The translations under genes were made by a program, and so were the position numbers. This document shows positions 26,537 through 36,131 of a stretch of DNA of 64,000 nt, piece after piece. The stretch is from Rhodospirillaceae bacterium (lineage in GTDB: Bacteria > Pseudomonadota > Alphaproteobacteria > MPNO01 > UBA2964): NCBI GenBank assembly GCA_002720855.1, contig PBIN01000005.1, forward strand, positions 1-64,000, in the 5' to 3' direction. The notes under the pieces were generated by a model. That model did no database searches, had not been told where the DNA came from, and saw only the letters and a list, made by a program, of their open reading frames with translations. Position 1 is the stretch's first letter, and the number at the start of each line of letters is the position of its first letter.

Positions 26537-27215
26537 TCGCCGTCAGCTAACGCTTGATTTACCATTTCGACCGGCATTTGGTCGCGAAGACTTTTTTGTA
26601 GCGGATTGTAACCGCGAAGCACTGGCATTCCTGGATCTGTGGCCAAATTGGCCTACGCCGATGGCATTTCTATGTGGGCCCACTGGGTGCGGTAAGAGTC
26701 ACCTGGCAGCGGTGTGGCAAAAACAGTCTGGGAGTGCGGTTCAGGACCAGGTGAAATTTTCTGAAGCAATTTCCTTGGTCGATAACGACAGACGACATTT
26801 CGTCGTAGAGTTTGAGAACGCCGTTGCCGACGAACAAAGTCTGTTTCACTTTTATAACCGGGTGGCGGAGGTTAACGGGTCCATTCTTGCGACCGCGACC
26901 ATCGCGCCTGCGCGATGGAATATCAGTCTTCCCGACCTTGCGTCACGATTGCGCACCGCGCCGGTTCTTAATATCGGAATGCCTGACGACGCCCTTCTGG
27001 AGGCTGTTTTGATCAAGTTGTTTAGTGATCGTCAGCTTCGTGTTGAGCCGGATGTCGTGGGGTATTTGCTTAAACGTATGGACCGCAGCCTTGGGGCAGC
27101 AAGAAAACTGGTTGAATTGCTGGATGATATGGCTTTGGCACAACATCGAACAATTTCAGTCCCATTTGCGCGCAAGATTCTTGAAGCAGGTCTCTCACAA
27201 AATGAGAGTCCCTAA
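26529..27215 (+). CDS. hdaA: DnaA-homologous regulator HdaA
   Basis: HdaA with the sliding clamp promotes ATP hydrolysis by DnaA and prevents over-initiation of replication. I start it at ATG 26529 (228 residues), overlapping the preceding gene by 8 bases; a start at 26451 would add unrelated sequence. QLTLDLPF at residues 6-13 is the beta-clamp-binding motif, and GPTGCGKS at 50-57 is the Walker A loop. The rest follows the DnaA AAA+ fold and lacks the DnaA DNA-binding domain IV. Confidence 0.9.
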   Translation: MADRRQLTLDLPFRPAFGREDFFVADCNREALAFLDLWPNWPTPMAFLCGPTGCGKSHLAAVWQKQSGSAVQDQVKFSEAISLVDNDRRHFVVEFENAVADEQSLFHFYNRVAEVNGSILATATIAPARWNISLPDLASRLRTAPVLNIGMPDDALLEAVLIKLFSDRQLRVEPDVVGYLLKRMDRSLGAARKLVELLDDMALAQHRTISVPFARKILEAGLSQNESP

Positions 27216-27216
27216 A

Positions 27217-28368
27217 TTATTCAATTTCAACGACCTGAAGCGTCTTTCCTGCAACGGTTAAACTAATTTTTCCATTTTTTAACGCGATCGCGTCTTCACC
27301 AAAAATTTTACGTCGCCAACCCTGAAGTGCTGGAATATCCGCATTGTCGTTTCGGGCCAACTCCTCGATATCATCCGAATTGGCAATCAACTTTTGTGCG
27401 ACGGAGTGTTCTTCACATTTCATCTTTAAAAGCACCTTCAGCAGATCTGCTGTAGGCCCCGCCTTAGGCAAGTTGTTACGCTGTTTAGGAGCCGGCGGAC
27501 AATCTTCTTTGGGGATCGACAAGCCTCGTGCAACAGCGGACAGTATTTTCTCGGCGGTTTCGCCTTTGGTCTGGCCACCATGCAGACCGCGCATGTTTTT
27601 TAAATCTTCGATTGATTGGGGTTTTTGAATTGCGAGTTCTATAAGTGCATCGTCTCGCGCAATTCTGTTACGCGGAACGTCTCGGCTCTGAGCTTCTTTT
27701 TCACGCCAGGCTGCTATTTCCCTGAGGATTGCAAGCAACCGGGGTTTTGGATTTCGGACTTTTAAACGCTTCCATGCGTTTTGAGGTTCGAAGCTGTAGA
27801 GCGCTGGGTCGAGGAGAGCGGCAAGCTCTTCGGCAACCCATTCTTCTCGGTCATTTTTTTGAAGTAATTCAACTAGTTTTTCATACACGATCCGAAGGTG
27901 GGTAACGTCTGCGAGTGCATAGTCCAATTGCTTTTGCGACAGCGGTCGTCTTTGCCAGTCCGTAAAACGCATGGACTTATCGATTCTTTGGCCGGCAAGC
28001 TGGGAGACAAGGGTTTCGTACCCAACAGAATCACCGAATCCACACACCATTGCCGAAATTTGAGTATCAAAAACCGGCGCGGGCAATTCTCCCATAAGAC
28101 GAAAAAGTATTTCAAAATCCTGCCGAGCCGCGTGAAAAACCTTCAACAAATCCGGTTTGCGCATCAAATCCAGCAACGGTCCCAATTCAAGGCCATCTGC
28201 CAGAACATCTATTGCCGCTTCTTCTTCCGGTCCGCCCACCTGGATAAGACAAAGGCGTGGCCAATAGGTCTTGTCCCGCAGAAATTCTGTATCAACTGTG
28301 ACGAAATTTGTATTGGCCAGACGATCGCAAAAGCCCGCCAAAGCTTCATTATCTGAAATTAGAGACAT
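27217..28368 (-). CDS. rnd: Ribonuclease D
   Basis: RNase D is a 3'-5' exoribonuclease that trims tRNA precursors. The 383-residue protein has the DEDDy residues Asp26 and Glu28 (VDTEFL), Asp84 (HAARQD), and Tyr150 and Asp154 (LDYALADV), then an HRDC domain (about 205-285). I chose ATG 28368 (MSLISDNEAL); GTG 28383 is an alternative adding five residues. It is convergent with hdaA, one base apart. Confidence 0.94.
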   Translation of the reverse strand: MSLISDNEALAGFCDRLANTNFVTVDTEFLRDKTYWPRLCLIQVGGPEEEAAIDVLADGLELGPLLDLMRKPDLLKVFHAARQDFEILFRLMGELPAPVFDTQISAMVCGFGDSVGYETLVSQLAGQRIDKSMRFTDWQRRPLSQKQLDYALADVTHLRIVYEKLVELLQKNDREEWVAEELAALLDPALYSFEPQNAWKRLKVRNPKPRLLAILREIAAWREKEAQSRDVPRNRIARDDALIELAIQKPQSIEDLKNMRGLHGGQTKGETAEKILSAVARGLSIPKEDCPPAPKQRNNLPKAGPTADLLKVLLKMKCEEHSVAQKLIANSDDIEELARNDNADIPALQGWRRKIFGEDAIALKNGKISLTVAGKTLQVVEIE

Positions 28369-28502
28369 TGGAGTGCTATACACAAAATTCGGGACCGGTG
28401 AAAGAATTGGCTGCGATTAATTTGCATAAATCCTTGACAAGACACATCATTCTGTGGCCATTCCCCGCAGATTCGGCGTTTATCGGCCTGGCGGGGAACT
28501 AA

Positions 28503-30287
28503 ATGCATCGATACAGGACACACAAGTGCGACGCGCTACGGATGGCGGATTCGGGAAATACGGCCCGGCTTTCCGGTTGGATTCATCGTAAACGTGACCA
28601 CGGGAATCTTCTTTTTGTGGACGTGCGCGACCATTTTGGCATTACGCAGTGCGTCGTTGATGTTTCGAGTCCTGTATTTCCCGAAATCGAAGCGTTGCGT
28701 CTGGAATCCGTAATCTGTGTGACAGGAGAAGTCGTTCGGCGAAGTGATGACACAATTAACCCTAGCCTACCGACAGGCGAGGTTGAACTTGTCATTGCCG
28801 AATTAGAATTGTTGGGGCCAGCGGCGCAACTACCGCTTCAGGTAAATTCTGATCAAGACTATGGCGAAGAGACTCGGCTCCGTTACCGGTTTTTGGACCT
28901 TCGTCGAGAACGTCTACACCGTAACATTAAACTTCGTTCCGACGTTATTTCCAGTATTCGGCGCCGTATGACGGATCAGGGCTTTACCGAATTTCAGACC
29001 CCGATTTTGACATCAACCTCACCTGAGGGCGCGCGTGACTTTCTGGTGCCCAGCCGCCTGCATCCAGGAGATTTCTATGCGCTGCCGCAAGCACCGCAGC
29101 AGTTTAAACAGCTCATTATGGTCGCGGGGTTTGACAGGTACTTTCAGATTGCTCCCTGCTTCCGGGATGAGGATGCTCGGGCAGACCGATCACCTGGCGA
29201 ATTTTATCAACTCGACATCGAGATGTCGTTCGTTACCCAAGACGATGTTTTTGATGCAATCGAACCGGTGCTGCATGGCGTTTTTGAAGAGTTTGGCGAT
29301 GGCAAACCTGTAACGCCTTTGCCGTTTCCCCGAATTCCATTTGCTGAGTCCATGCTGAAGTATGGCAATGATAAGCCCGATCTGCGGAATCCTATCGTAA
29401 TGACAGATGTAACGGATATTTGGGCAGGAACCGATTTCAAGATTTTTGCGTCCGCGATCGAAAAAGGGTCAGTGGTAAGAGCGATTCCGGCACCCGGTGC
29501 GGCTGAAATGCCACGCAGCTTTTTTGACAAGCTCAATGATTGGGCGAGGGCCGAAGGCGCGGGTGGATTAGGTTACATCATCTTTGGTGACGGCGAGGGA
29601 AAAGGACCGATCGCAAAGTTTCTCGACGGTGACCGCACGGGGCGTCTCAAAGAGATCGCCGGTGTTGGCGATGGAGATGCCGTATTCTTTGCATGCGGAC
29701 CAGAAGCCGAAGCGTCAAGATTTGCAGGCATAGCGCGGGATCGCATTGGCTCGGAACTGGGCATCGTTGATGAAGATCGTTTCGATTTCTGTTGGATCGT
29801 TGATTATCCGATGTACGAATTGGATGAACGAACCCGGAAAATCGAATTCAGTCACAATCCATTTTCGATGCCGCAGGGTGGTCTGGAGGCGCTCGAAAAC
29901 CAGGACCCCTTGGATGTCAAAGCTTATCAATACGACATCGTTTGCAACGGTATCGAGCTGTCGAGTGGTGCAATTCGAAATCATTTACCTGACATTATGT
30001 ACAAGGCCTTTTCGATCGCGGGTTATGACCAGAACGAAGTAGAAACCCGCTTTGCCGGTATGCTTAACGCCCTTAAATTTGGTGCCCCGCCTCACGGCGG
30101 CTCCGCGCCCGGTATAGATCGGATCGTAATGTTGTTGGCGGGCGAGCAGAATATTCGCGAAGTGACCATGTTCCCCATGACCCAACAGGCACAGGATCTC
30201 ATGATGGGGGCGCCCGCATCAGTGGATGAGGAGCGTTTGGAGGAGTTGCATATAAGGGTCGTATTGCCTCCTGAGAAAGATGGCTAA
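28503..30287 (+). CDS. aspS: Aspartyl-tRNA synthetase
   Basis: This class IIb synthetase has 594 residues: an N-terminal OB fold ([18 protein letters not shown]), motif 2 ([20 protein letters not shown]), a bacterial-type GAD insertion, and motif 3 ([13 protein letters not shown]). Many alphaproteobacterial enzymes charge both tRNA-Asp and tRNA-Asn; the gatCAB genes at 51-55 kb would convert the mischarged product, an inference supported by their presence. GGGGAAC precedes the ATG. Confidence 0.97.
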   Translation: MHRYRTHKCDALRMADSGNTARLSGWIHRKRDHGNLLFVDVRDHFGITQCVVDVSSPVFPEIEALRLESVICVTGEVVRRSDDTINPSLPTGEVELVIAELELLGPAAQLPLQVNSDQDYGEETRLRYRFLDLRRERLHRNIKLRSDVISSIRRRMTDQGFTEFQTPILTSTSPEGARDFLVPSRLHPGDFYALPQAPQQFKQLIMVAGFDRYFQIAPCFRDEDARADRSPGEFYQLDIEMSFVTQDDVFDAIEPVLHGVFEEFGDGKPVTPLPFPRIPFAESMLKYGNDKPDLRNPIVMTDVTDIWAGTDFKIFASAIEKGSVVRAIPAPGAAEMPRSFFDKLNDWARAEGAGGLGYIIFGDGEGKGPIAKFLDGDRTGRLKEIAGVGDGDAVFFACGPEAEASRFAGIARDRIGSELGIVDEDRFDFCWIVDYPMYELDERTRKIEFSHNPFSMPQGGLEALENQDPLDVKAYQYDIVCNGIELSSGAIRNHLPDIMYKAFSIAGYDQNEVETRFAGMLNALKFGAPPHGGSAPGIDRIVMLLAGEQNIREVTMFPMTQQAQDLMMGAPASVDEERLEELHIRVVLPPEKDG

Positions 30288-30319
30288 GTCTGAATTTCCT
30301 TACAATTTGTCAATAAAAT

Positions 30320-30351
30320 CAAACCTTTGTTGATGGTTTGTTGTTGTTTTT
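30320..30351 (+). terminator. Candidate terminator after aspS
   Basis: CAAACC (30320-30325) pairs with GGTTTG (30335-30340) across a 9-base loop, followed by a T-rich run ending TTTTT at 30351. The stem is short and the evidence is moderate. Confidence 0.4.
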
Positions 30352-30384
30352 AAAATAGTAATTTTGTCAAATGGGGTTGAAAGC

Positions 30385-31017
30385 ATGAATTCGAAGACGA
30401 CTGCTCTAAGAATTTTATCCATATTTTCATTGCTCTCTTTTCTGGCGGGTTGTGCCGTGCCGTCCACGCTCAATCTTGCTGGTTATGCAGTAGAAGGGGC
30501 AACTTTCCTGCAAACGGGAAAATCGGTTTCTGATCATGCCGTGTCGGCGGTCACCGGCCAAGATTGCCGATTAATACGTGGCGTTACCAAGGGGACTCTG
30601 TGTAAGAAAAGTGAAGATGCTCTTGAAAACCAAGTCACTAAAGAAAACAGCAAGTCAGGAAATGACCGGCAAGCGAAAAATGGCTCCCGAAATGATAAGA
30701 AGCATCAGCAATCGGCAAAGCTCAATCAGAAAGTTACGTCTTCGAAATGGATTGTCGTCGTCGGTACGTTTCCCGATTTACTGATGGCAAAAAAATCTGC
30801 CACCGCATTTGCACCGCTAAAGACCCTTATCGTAACCGCTGTTGATGACGGCGAGGTTATTTATAGGGTTACGTCGATGCCGTTTGACATTGCTGACGCC
30901 GAAGACATGAAAGATAAATTTGTCGGCAACGAAAACCCACACGTTTCGCTGGCACCCGTTTGCCCGCAGTGGATGCAAGATGACAAATGTATCGTGATTG
31001 ACCACGAAGTAGGTTGA
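30385..31017 (+). CDS. Lipoprotein with a SPOR-like C-terminal domain
   Basis: The 210-residue protein has a lipoprotein signal with lipobox LAGC (20-23), a Cys-containing middle section, a highly charged low-complexity linker rich in Lys, Asn, Gln and Ser, and a compact C-terminal domain (SKWIVVVGTFPDLLMAKKSATAF...YRVTSMPF) resembling SPOR repeats that bind denuded peptidoglycan. I use ATG 30385; a TTG at 30364 adds seven residues before the signal. The precise function is unknown. Confidence 0.72.
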   Translation: MNSKTTALRILSIFSLLSFLAGCAVPSTLNLAGYAVEGATFLQTGKSVSDHAVSAVTGQDCRLIRGVTKGTLCKKSEDALENQVTKENSKSGNDRQAKNGSRNDKKHQQSAKLNQKVTSSKWIVVVGTFPDLLMAKKSATAFAPLKTLIVTAVDDGEVIYRVTSMPFDIADAEDMKDKFVGNENPHVSLAPVCPQWMQDDKCIVIDHEVG

Positions 31018-31048
31018 TGACTGCCGGGTGACGAATCATTTCAAACCT

Positions 31049-31756
31049 CTATTCTGCAGCGGATTTGGTTGATTGAAAGCCTGACTGCTTGCGGCGTTTA
31101 TTGTAGTACATCGCCATGTCGGCCCGATGGATAAGATCTTCTACGGTGTCATGTGGGCCATACGGCTCGACACCGATACTTACTTCCAGACTAATATCCT
31201 TGCCGCGATAAACGGTTCCTGCACTGTCCAGCATCCACTGGATTGTACGCATCCTGCGGGCGCCATCTTTCCACGACGTGTTTACAAGAACGACGCCAAA
31301 TTCATCGCCGCCAAGGCGGCCAATAACATCAATTTCGCGAACTGAGTTTTTAAGTGCCTGAGCCGCACATCTCAATAGATCGTCTCCGGCCGTATGACCA
31401 AACTCGTCATTAACGGCTTTCAGATTGTCGAGGTCACAATACCCAACGACACCTGTTTCTCCATAGCGGCGTGCTCTGGCGATGACACGATCAAATTGAT
31501 TTTCAAAAACCCGGCGGTTTGGCAGCTTTGTTAGAGGTTCAGTAGAAGACAGATTTTCGAGTTCTGCAATTCGCTCCCGTTGAGCAGCAATTCTTTGCTC
31601 GCTCTCCGCTGCGTATTGGAGCGCGCGTTCAACAATTGTTTGCTCGCGCTGGTCTTCATTATTCGGTAGATCCCGAACCAGCTCTTCTGAAAGAACGCCG
31701 ATCTTCTTCAAGAGTACCGAATCGCTCGCTAGATGAGGCGTCATGAATGTATCCAT
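31049..31756 (-). CDS. Diguanylate cyclase (GGDEF)
   Basis: It makes cyclic di-GMP from two GTP. The 235-residue cytoplasmic protein has a short N-terminal region with a coiled coil (about 35-70), then a GGDEF domain: EPLTKLPNRRVF, CDLDNLKAVNDEFGH, and GGDEF at 149-153. The inhibitory I-site RxxD (Arg140-Asp143) sits five residues before GGDEF, so product inhibition is likely. No recognised sensory domain is visible, and the enzyme may be controlled through coiled-coil dimerisation. Confidence 0.93.
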   Translation of the reverse strand: MDTFMTPHLASDSVLLKKIGVLSEELVRDLPNNEDQREQTIVERALQYAAESEQRIAAQRERIAELENLSSTEPLTKLPNRRVFENQFDRVIARARRYGETGVVGYCDLDNLKAVNDEFGHTAGDDLLRCAAQALKNSVREIDVIGRLGGDEFGVVLVNTSWKDGARRMRTIQWMLDSAGTVYRGKDISLEVSIGVEPYGPHDTVEDLIHRADMAMYYNKRRKQSGFQSTKSAAE

Positions 31757-31881
31757 TAAAATAGCCCGTATTTCGCGAAATAGTCATATACACAAGTAGC
31801 TTGGGCTATATATATGCAAGTAACATGCCATAACTAAATCATGTAAAATCAATAGCTTATAATATTTTTGGTGGTGTTAAG

Positions 31882-31904
31882 ATTGCCTTGTCGGCAATTT
31901 TTTC
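31882..31904 (+). terminator. Intrinsic terminator without an obvious upstream gene
   Basis: ATTGCC (31882-31887) and GGCAAT (31893-31898) form a 6-bp stem with loop TTGTC, followed by a run of T (31898-31903). It points along the + strand, but the genes on either side diverge, so no annotated transcript would use it. Confidence 0.45.
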
Positions 31905-32008
31905 CGCCGGCGCTGCAGAATTAGCAGTGATGCTTTGCGCCGTTAATTAGCACATGAGATACTAGGGCAATTACAGCAGAGCACCGACGTGCCCAATCAA
32001 AATTCAGG

Positions 32009-32833
32009 GTGTTATCGTTGTATCGGAAAACTCTTAATGTCGCCCTCATCAGCATCTTTATCGCTTGGTCTTCAGGCGCTTGGGCTGTTGAATTCGCGGC
32101 GCATAGAGCGCTTTACCGGCTCACCTTGGCTTCGGCTCCGGCATCTGGAGGCATCGTTGGCGTTAATGGCGAAATGGCGGTTGATTGGCAAAACGCCTGC
32201 AGCGGCTGGACTTTCGATTATCGGTCCATCATCGATATTCTAAAGACTGAAGAAGATAATGTTCGGCTAGCGACATCTGCGACAACCTGGGAGTCAGCCG
32301 ACGGACGTCAGTACAATTTTGATGTTCGACATACGACGAATGATACCGAGAAAGAGCAAATTTCCGGAATTGCCCGTATGCCAAAAACGGGGCAACCCGG
32401 GCAGGTGGAATTTGTAAAACCCAAAAAGAAACAATTGAAACTACCAAAAGGTACATTGTTTCCGATCGCTCATTCATTGGCGATTATGCGGGCAATGGTT
32501 AAAGAGAATTCACCGGCAATTGTTTCGCGAAATGTTTTTGACGGTATGGACGCAACAGGCCTCTATTTGGTCAATGCAGTAATCGGGAAAGCCCGCGCCG
32601 CTGGTGGCTCAAAAATAAAGTTGCCAGGCGCGATGCGGGGAAAAAAGCACTGGCCTGTCGGATTGGCGTATTTTCAGCATGGGAGTGGCAAATCCTTGCC
32701 TGACCATGAAATGAAAATGGCGGTTTATGAAAACGGTGTTGCCGATAAATTTCTAATGGATTTTCAGGAATTCGTTTTACGTGCGGATTTGGTACGGATT
32801 GAGCTTTCTAAGAAAATACACTGCAAGGAGTAG
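32009..32833 (+). CDS. eipB: EipB family cell-envelope integrity protein (DUF1849)
   Basis: EipB-type proteins are periplasmic spiral beta-barrels needed for envelope integrity in Brucella. The 274-residue protein has a signal peptide (about 1-26, AWA-VE), the family start AAHRALYRLTLASAP, Cys64 in NACSGWTFDYR, WESADGRQYNF, and a C-terminal Cys272 (IHCKE), the pair that forms the conserved disulfide. The start is GTG 32009; a TTG at 32018 is possible. Confidence 0.82.
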   Translation: MLSLYRKTLNVALISIFIAWSSGAWAVEFAAHRALYRLTLASAPASGGIVGVNGEMAVDWQNACSGWTFDYRSIIDILKTEEDNVRLATSATTWESADGRQYNFDVRHTTNDTEKEQISGIARMPKTGQPGQVEFVKPKKKQLKLPKGTLFPIAHSLAIMRAMVKENSPAIVSRNVFDGMDATGLYLVNAVIGKARAAGGSKIKLPGAMRGKKHWPVGLAYFQHGSGKSLPDHEMKMAVYENGVADKFLMDFQEFVLRADLVRIELSKKIHCKE

Positions 32834-32840
32834 GGTGGTG

Positions 32841-33767
32841 TCAGCAGTCCGGTGGCCAAAGCCAGGCAGCGCCCCTTACACCACTGGAATCTCCGTGTTT
32901 GGGTGGTTCAAGGGAAGTACTGACTTGGTCGGAAAAACACCAGTGCTGCCATAACTTTGGAACCGTCTCGTATAGCCTGAAGACATTTGACAGACCGCCA
33001 CCGAGGACGACGACATCTGGGTCAACAATGTTGATGACACCTGCCAGCGCGCGTGCAAGATGACCCTCATAAGACGACAAAACTGAATCCGCCGCTTTGT
33101 CATCGCAGGTGAGACGCTCAATAATTTCAGGTGGGTCTATTTGGACCCCACTTTGTTCGAAATAGCTTTTTGCAAACCCGGGGCCAGACAAATACGTTTC
33201 GATACAATTTAATTTCCCGCAATAACAGGTTCTTCCTGTCCGGGCAGGATCGTTTTGCTTCGAATTTTCATCGAGATATTCTAGCGGTAGCGGCGAATGC
33301 CCCCATTCACCTGTTATTCCGTTCAAACCCTCGATCAGTTCGCCGTTTACACATAAACCTCCGCCTACACCGGTCCCAATGATGACCCCAAAGACAATAT
33401 TGTGTCCTGCACCTGAACCATCTGTTGCCTCTGAAAGTGTGAAGCAGTTTGCATCGTTGGCGATCCGCACCGGACGTCCGAGCAATTCTTCTAGATCCTG
33501 TTTAATAGGGTTGCCTATAAGCCAGGTCGAGTTTGCTCCTTTTACAAGCCCTGTATGTGGAGAAATGGTTCCGGGAATTCCGATCCCGATTGTCCCCTTT
33601 TTACCCAAGCTCAATTCGAGGGCGTCGACACCCTCCTTGAGTGCCACCAAAGTATTCCGATAACTGTTTTGCGGAGAGGATATACGGTTGCTGGCGAGGT
33701 TGGTTCCATCGTCTTCAAATGCCGCAAATTCGATTTTTGTCCCGCCTAGATCAACGCCTATCCGCAT
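32841..33767 (-). CDS. ROK family sugar kinase (fructokinase/NagK type)
   Basis: The 308-residue protein has the ASKHA phosphate loop DLGGTK (6-11), the ROK signature IIGTGVGGGLCVNGELIEGLNGITGEW (about 130-156, read in parts), and a zinc site CYCGKLNCIE. ROK kinases phosphorylate hexoses such as fructose, glucose or N-acetylglucosamine; the substrate is not resolved. It diverges from divK across 161 bases. Confidence 0.88.
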   Translation of the reverse strand: MRIGVDLGGTKIEFAAFEDDGTNLASNRISSPQNSYRNTLVALKEGVDALELSLGKKGTIGIGIPGTISPHTGLVKGANSTWLIGNPIKQDLEELLGRPVRIANDANCFTLSEATDGSGAGHNIVFGVIIGTGVGGGLCVNGELIEGLNGITGEWGHSPLPLEYLDENSKQNDPARTGRTCYCGKLNCIETYLSGPGFAKSYFEQSGVQIDPPEIIERLTCDDKAADSVLSSYEGHLARALAGVINIVDPDVVVLGGGLSNVFRLYETVPKLWQHWCFSDQVSTSLEPPKHGDSSGVRGAAWLWPPDC

Positions 33768-33928
33768 TTGTGCCGCATTCTATTGAATATTTGCTCTATT
33801 GCGCCCCAATTGTTAACAAGGAACGAGTTGGCGCACCGACGATCACAGGTTGTTAACCTTTTTACATCAAACTTCGGTTTGTAAATGTATGCCTTTAAGC
33901 CTAATGGGTCGAAGTATTAGTTGACGAA

Positions 33929-34303
33929 ATGAGCACAGAAAATAAAAAAATTCTCATAGTTGAGGACAACGAGCTAAACATGAAACTTTTTCATGATTTG
34001 CTTGAAGTCCATGGTTATGAGACCTATCAGACCAAAGATGGTCGAGAGGCTCTTGATCTAGCGCGTGCTCACCGACCGGACCTGATCTTAATGGATATCC
34101 AGCTGCCCGAGGTATCGGGGCTGGAGGTCACAAAGTGGATTAAAGAGGACGATGATCTTCGGGACATTCCCGTCATTGCCGTTACAGCATTTGCAATGAA
34201 AGGCGACGAAGAGAAAATTCGAAATGGTGGCTGCGAGGCTTATATCGCAAAGCCGATTTCTGTTTCGACATTTCTTGAGACGATTGAAAAAGTTATCGAC
34301 TGA
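33929..34303 (+). CDS. divK: Single-domain response regulator DivK
   Basis: DivK is a phospho-signalling protein that controls the CtrA pathway and asymmetric division in alphaproteobacteria. The 124-residue receiver domain has the acidic pocket Glu12-Asp13, phosphoacceptor Asp56 ([13 protein letters not shown]), Thr in VTAFAM, and Lys in AKPIS. It is followed at 26 bases by pleD, the order found in Caulobacter, which settles the name. Confidence 0.93.
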   Translation: MSTENKKILIVEDNELNMKLFHDLLEVHGYETYQTKDGREALDLARAHRPDLILMDIQLPEVSGLEVTKWIKEDDDLRDIPVIAVTAFAMKGDEEKIRNGGCEAYIAKPISVSTFLETIEKVID

Positions 34304-34329
34304 GAAAATTGCCGGAGCTCTGACAAAAG

Positions 34330-35787
34330 ATGTCCGCACGTGTCCTCGTCGTTGATGATACCCCTGTAAATGTCAAACTTCTCGAAGCGAAGCTGCTTGT
34401 TGAATATTACGAAGTCCTGACCGCCTGCGACGGTCCCTCTGCTCTCGTCATCGCCGAAGATACCATTCCAGATATTGTTCTGCTTGATGTCATGATGCCG
34501 GGGATGGACGGTTTTGAGGTTTGTAGCCGATTAAAAAGCAATCCTGTGACGGCGCATGTACCGGTGGTTATGGTCACGGCGCTAAACGAGGTTAAGGATC
34601 GTGTCCGTGGGCTTGAAGTCGGCGCAGACGATTTTCTGACAAAACCCGTAAACGATGTTGCGCTCTTTGCGCGCATTCGCTCGCTGGTACGCCTTAAACG
34701 CGCCAGTGACGAATGGCGGGCCCGTGAAGCCACGGCAGTTGAGCTTGGCGTTACGAGCGCTGCGGACACCGAAGTGGACCAAGATGCGCCGGGCTCGATC
34801 TTGATCGTCTCCGAAGGCATGTATGATTGCGCGTTGGTAGAATCTACGTTATCGGAACAAGGACATCGTGTGGAAGTGGCTCAAACCGATGAGCAAGCGC
34901 TTTCAATGGCAGGATACGGAAAATACGACCTGGTCTTGGTAAGTGACGGTAATCGAGAAGGTGACGCGCTCCGGCTTTGTTCCCAAATGCGTTCTGAACC
35001 CGAGACACGGCATCGCCCAATTCTGATAGTTGTACCGGATAATTCCGATGATCGGCTTGCGAAGGCGTTGGAGCTCGGCGTCAACGATTATCTTGTGCGT
35101 CCGGTCGAACGCGACGAGTTAATCTCTCGATCCAGAACACAAATTCGCCGGCGACGCTATGAGGAGAGGCTGCGTGAGAACTATACAACAAGTGTAAATG
35201 CTGCGGTAACGGATAGCCTGACCGGGATGTATAATCGGCGGTATCTGGAATCCCATTTCGAACGGATCAGAAGCCGGCTCAAAGATGCGGGAAAACCAAT
35301 ATCCGCATTAGTGCTCGACATTGACCACTTCAAAAAAGTCAATGATACCCATGGTCATGAGGCAGGAGACGAAATCCTTCAGGTTGTTGCGCAACGTATC
35401 CAGAGTGATTTGCGCGGTTTTGATACTGCGGTTCGATTTGGCGGAGAGGAATTCGTTGTCCTGTTACCAGATTCTTCCCTTGCTTCGGCGGAGGCAGCGG
35501 CGGAAAGATTGTGTTTGCTGGTCTCAGCGGAACCTATTGCCGTATCTGGTATCGAAACCAAACTCGACGTCACCGTAAGTATCGGCGTCGCGAGTATGGT
35601 TGCTGGAGATGGCGACCTGGAGGAATTGCTTCGTTGTGCCGATGCAGCACTCTACGAAGCAAAACGGACGGGGAGGAACAAGGTTGTGACGTCGTCGGAG
35701 AAATCTCCTTCATCAGCTGACAGGGCCGGACAAAAATCCCTATACGCTGTCCCGACACAGCAATCCGCTGAGAACGCCGTACGCTAA
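34330..35787 (+). CDS. pleD: Response regulator / diguanylate cyclase PleD
   Basis: PleD makes cyclic di-GMP when phosphorylated and drives polar morphogenesis. The 485-residue protein has REC1 (acceptor Asp53 in LLDVMMPGMDG), REC2 (about 155-275) whose acceptor position is Ser205 rather than Asp, and a GGDEF domain with TDSLTGMYNRR, GGEEF at 371-375 and I-site Arg362-Asp365. A degenerate REC2 acting as a dimer adaptor is as in Caulobacter PleD. It lies in an apparent operon with divK. Confidence 0.94.
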   Translation: MSARVLVVDDTPVNVKLLEAKLLVEYYEVLTACDGPSALVIAEDTIPDIVLLDVMMPGMDGFEVCSRLKSNPVTAHVPVVMVTALNEVKDRVRGLEVGADDFLTKPVNDVALFARIRSLVRLKRASDEWRAREATAVELGVTSAADTEVDQDAPGSILIVSEGMYDCALVESTLSEQGHRVEVAQTDEQALSMAGYGKYDLVLVSDGNREGDALRLCSQMRSEPETRHRPILIVVPDNSDDRLAKALELGVNDYLVRPVERDELISRSRTQIRRRRYEERLRENYTTSVNAAVTDSLTGMYNRRYLESHFERIRSRLKDAGKPISALVLDIDHFKKVNDTHGHEAGDEILQVVAQRIQSDLRGFDTAVRFGGEEFVVLLPDSSLASAEAAAERLCLLVSAEPIAVSGIETKLDVTVSIGVASMVAGDGDLEELLRCADAALYEAKRTGRNKVVTSSEKSPSSADRAGQKSLYAVPTQQSAENAVR

Positions 35788-35812
35788 ATTCATTTCCTTC
35801 CTGGTCAGCTGG

Positions 35813-35846
35813 AAAAAGAAAAGCCGCCTCAATTTCTTGGGCGGCT
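35813..35846 (-). terminator. Intrinsic terminator of rpmG
   Basis: On the reverse strand AGCCGCC (35846-35840) pairs with GGCGGCT (35828-35822), followed by TTTCTTTTT. The hairpin also lies at the end of pleD, so it may slow transcripts from both sides, but the T-run favours the rpmG direction. Confidence 0.7.
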
Positions 35847-35868
35847 CGGTATCTCCATTATCGGAAAT

Positions 35869-36036
35869 CTATTTAATTTTAGCTTCCTTAAACATCACGT
35901 GTTTCCGTACAACCGGATCGTATTTGCGCATTTCCACCTTATCCGTAAGGGTTCGCGGATTCTTACGTGTTACATAGTAGAAACCGGTATCTGCGCTGCT
36001 AACCAGTTTAATTTGTATCGAGTTTGCTTTAGCCAT
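35869..36036 (-). CDS. rpmG: 50S ribosomal protein L33
   Basis: This is a 55-residue large-subunit protein beginning [20 protein letters not shown] and ending [10 protein letters not shown] start at ATG 36036, with GGAG upstream; the longer form from 36051 adds five non-family residues. The four-cysteine zinc ribbon of C+ L33 forms is absent, so this is the C- type. A strong terminator follows. Confidence 0.96.
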   Translation of the reverse strand: MAKANSIQIKLVSSADTGFYYVTRKNPRTLTDKVEMRKYDPVVRKHVMFKEAKIK

Positions 36037-36131
36037 CGGTTGCGGCTCCATACGCTAAAATTTGCAGCGCGCACCATAGTGCACAATTGCGACCTGTCAA
36101 GCTGTGAGAACACCCTAACAGCATCGTTGCA

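Noticed and set aside
28434-28439. Promoter for aspS (TTGACA)
   Set aside because: The -35 match is perfect, but no acceptable -10 box was found at 15-18 bases.
33768-33928. CtrA binding sites upstream of divK
   Set aside because: Two GTTAAC words are present, but no TTAA-N7-TTAA pair could be found.
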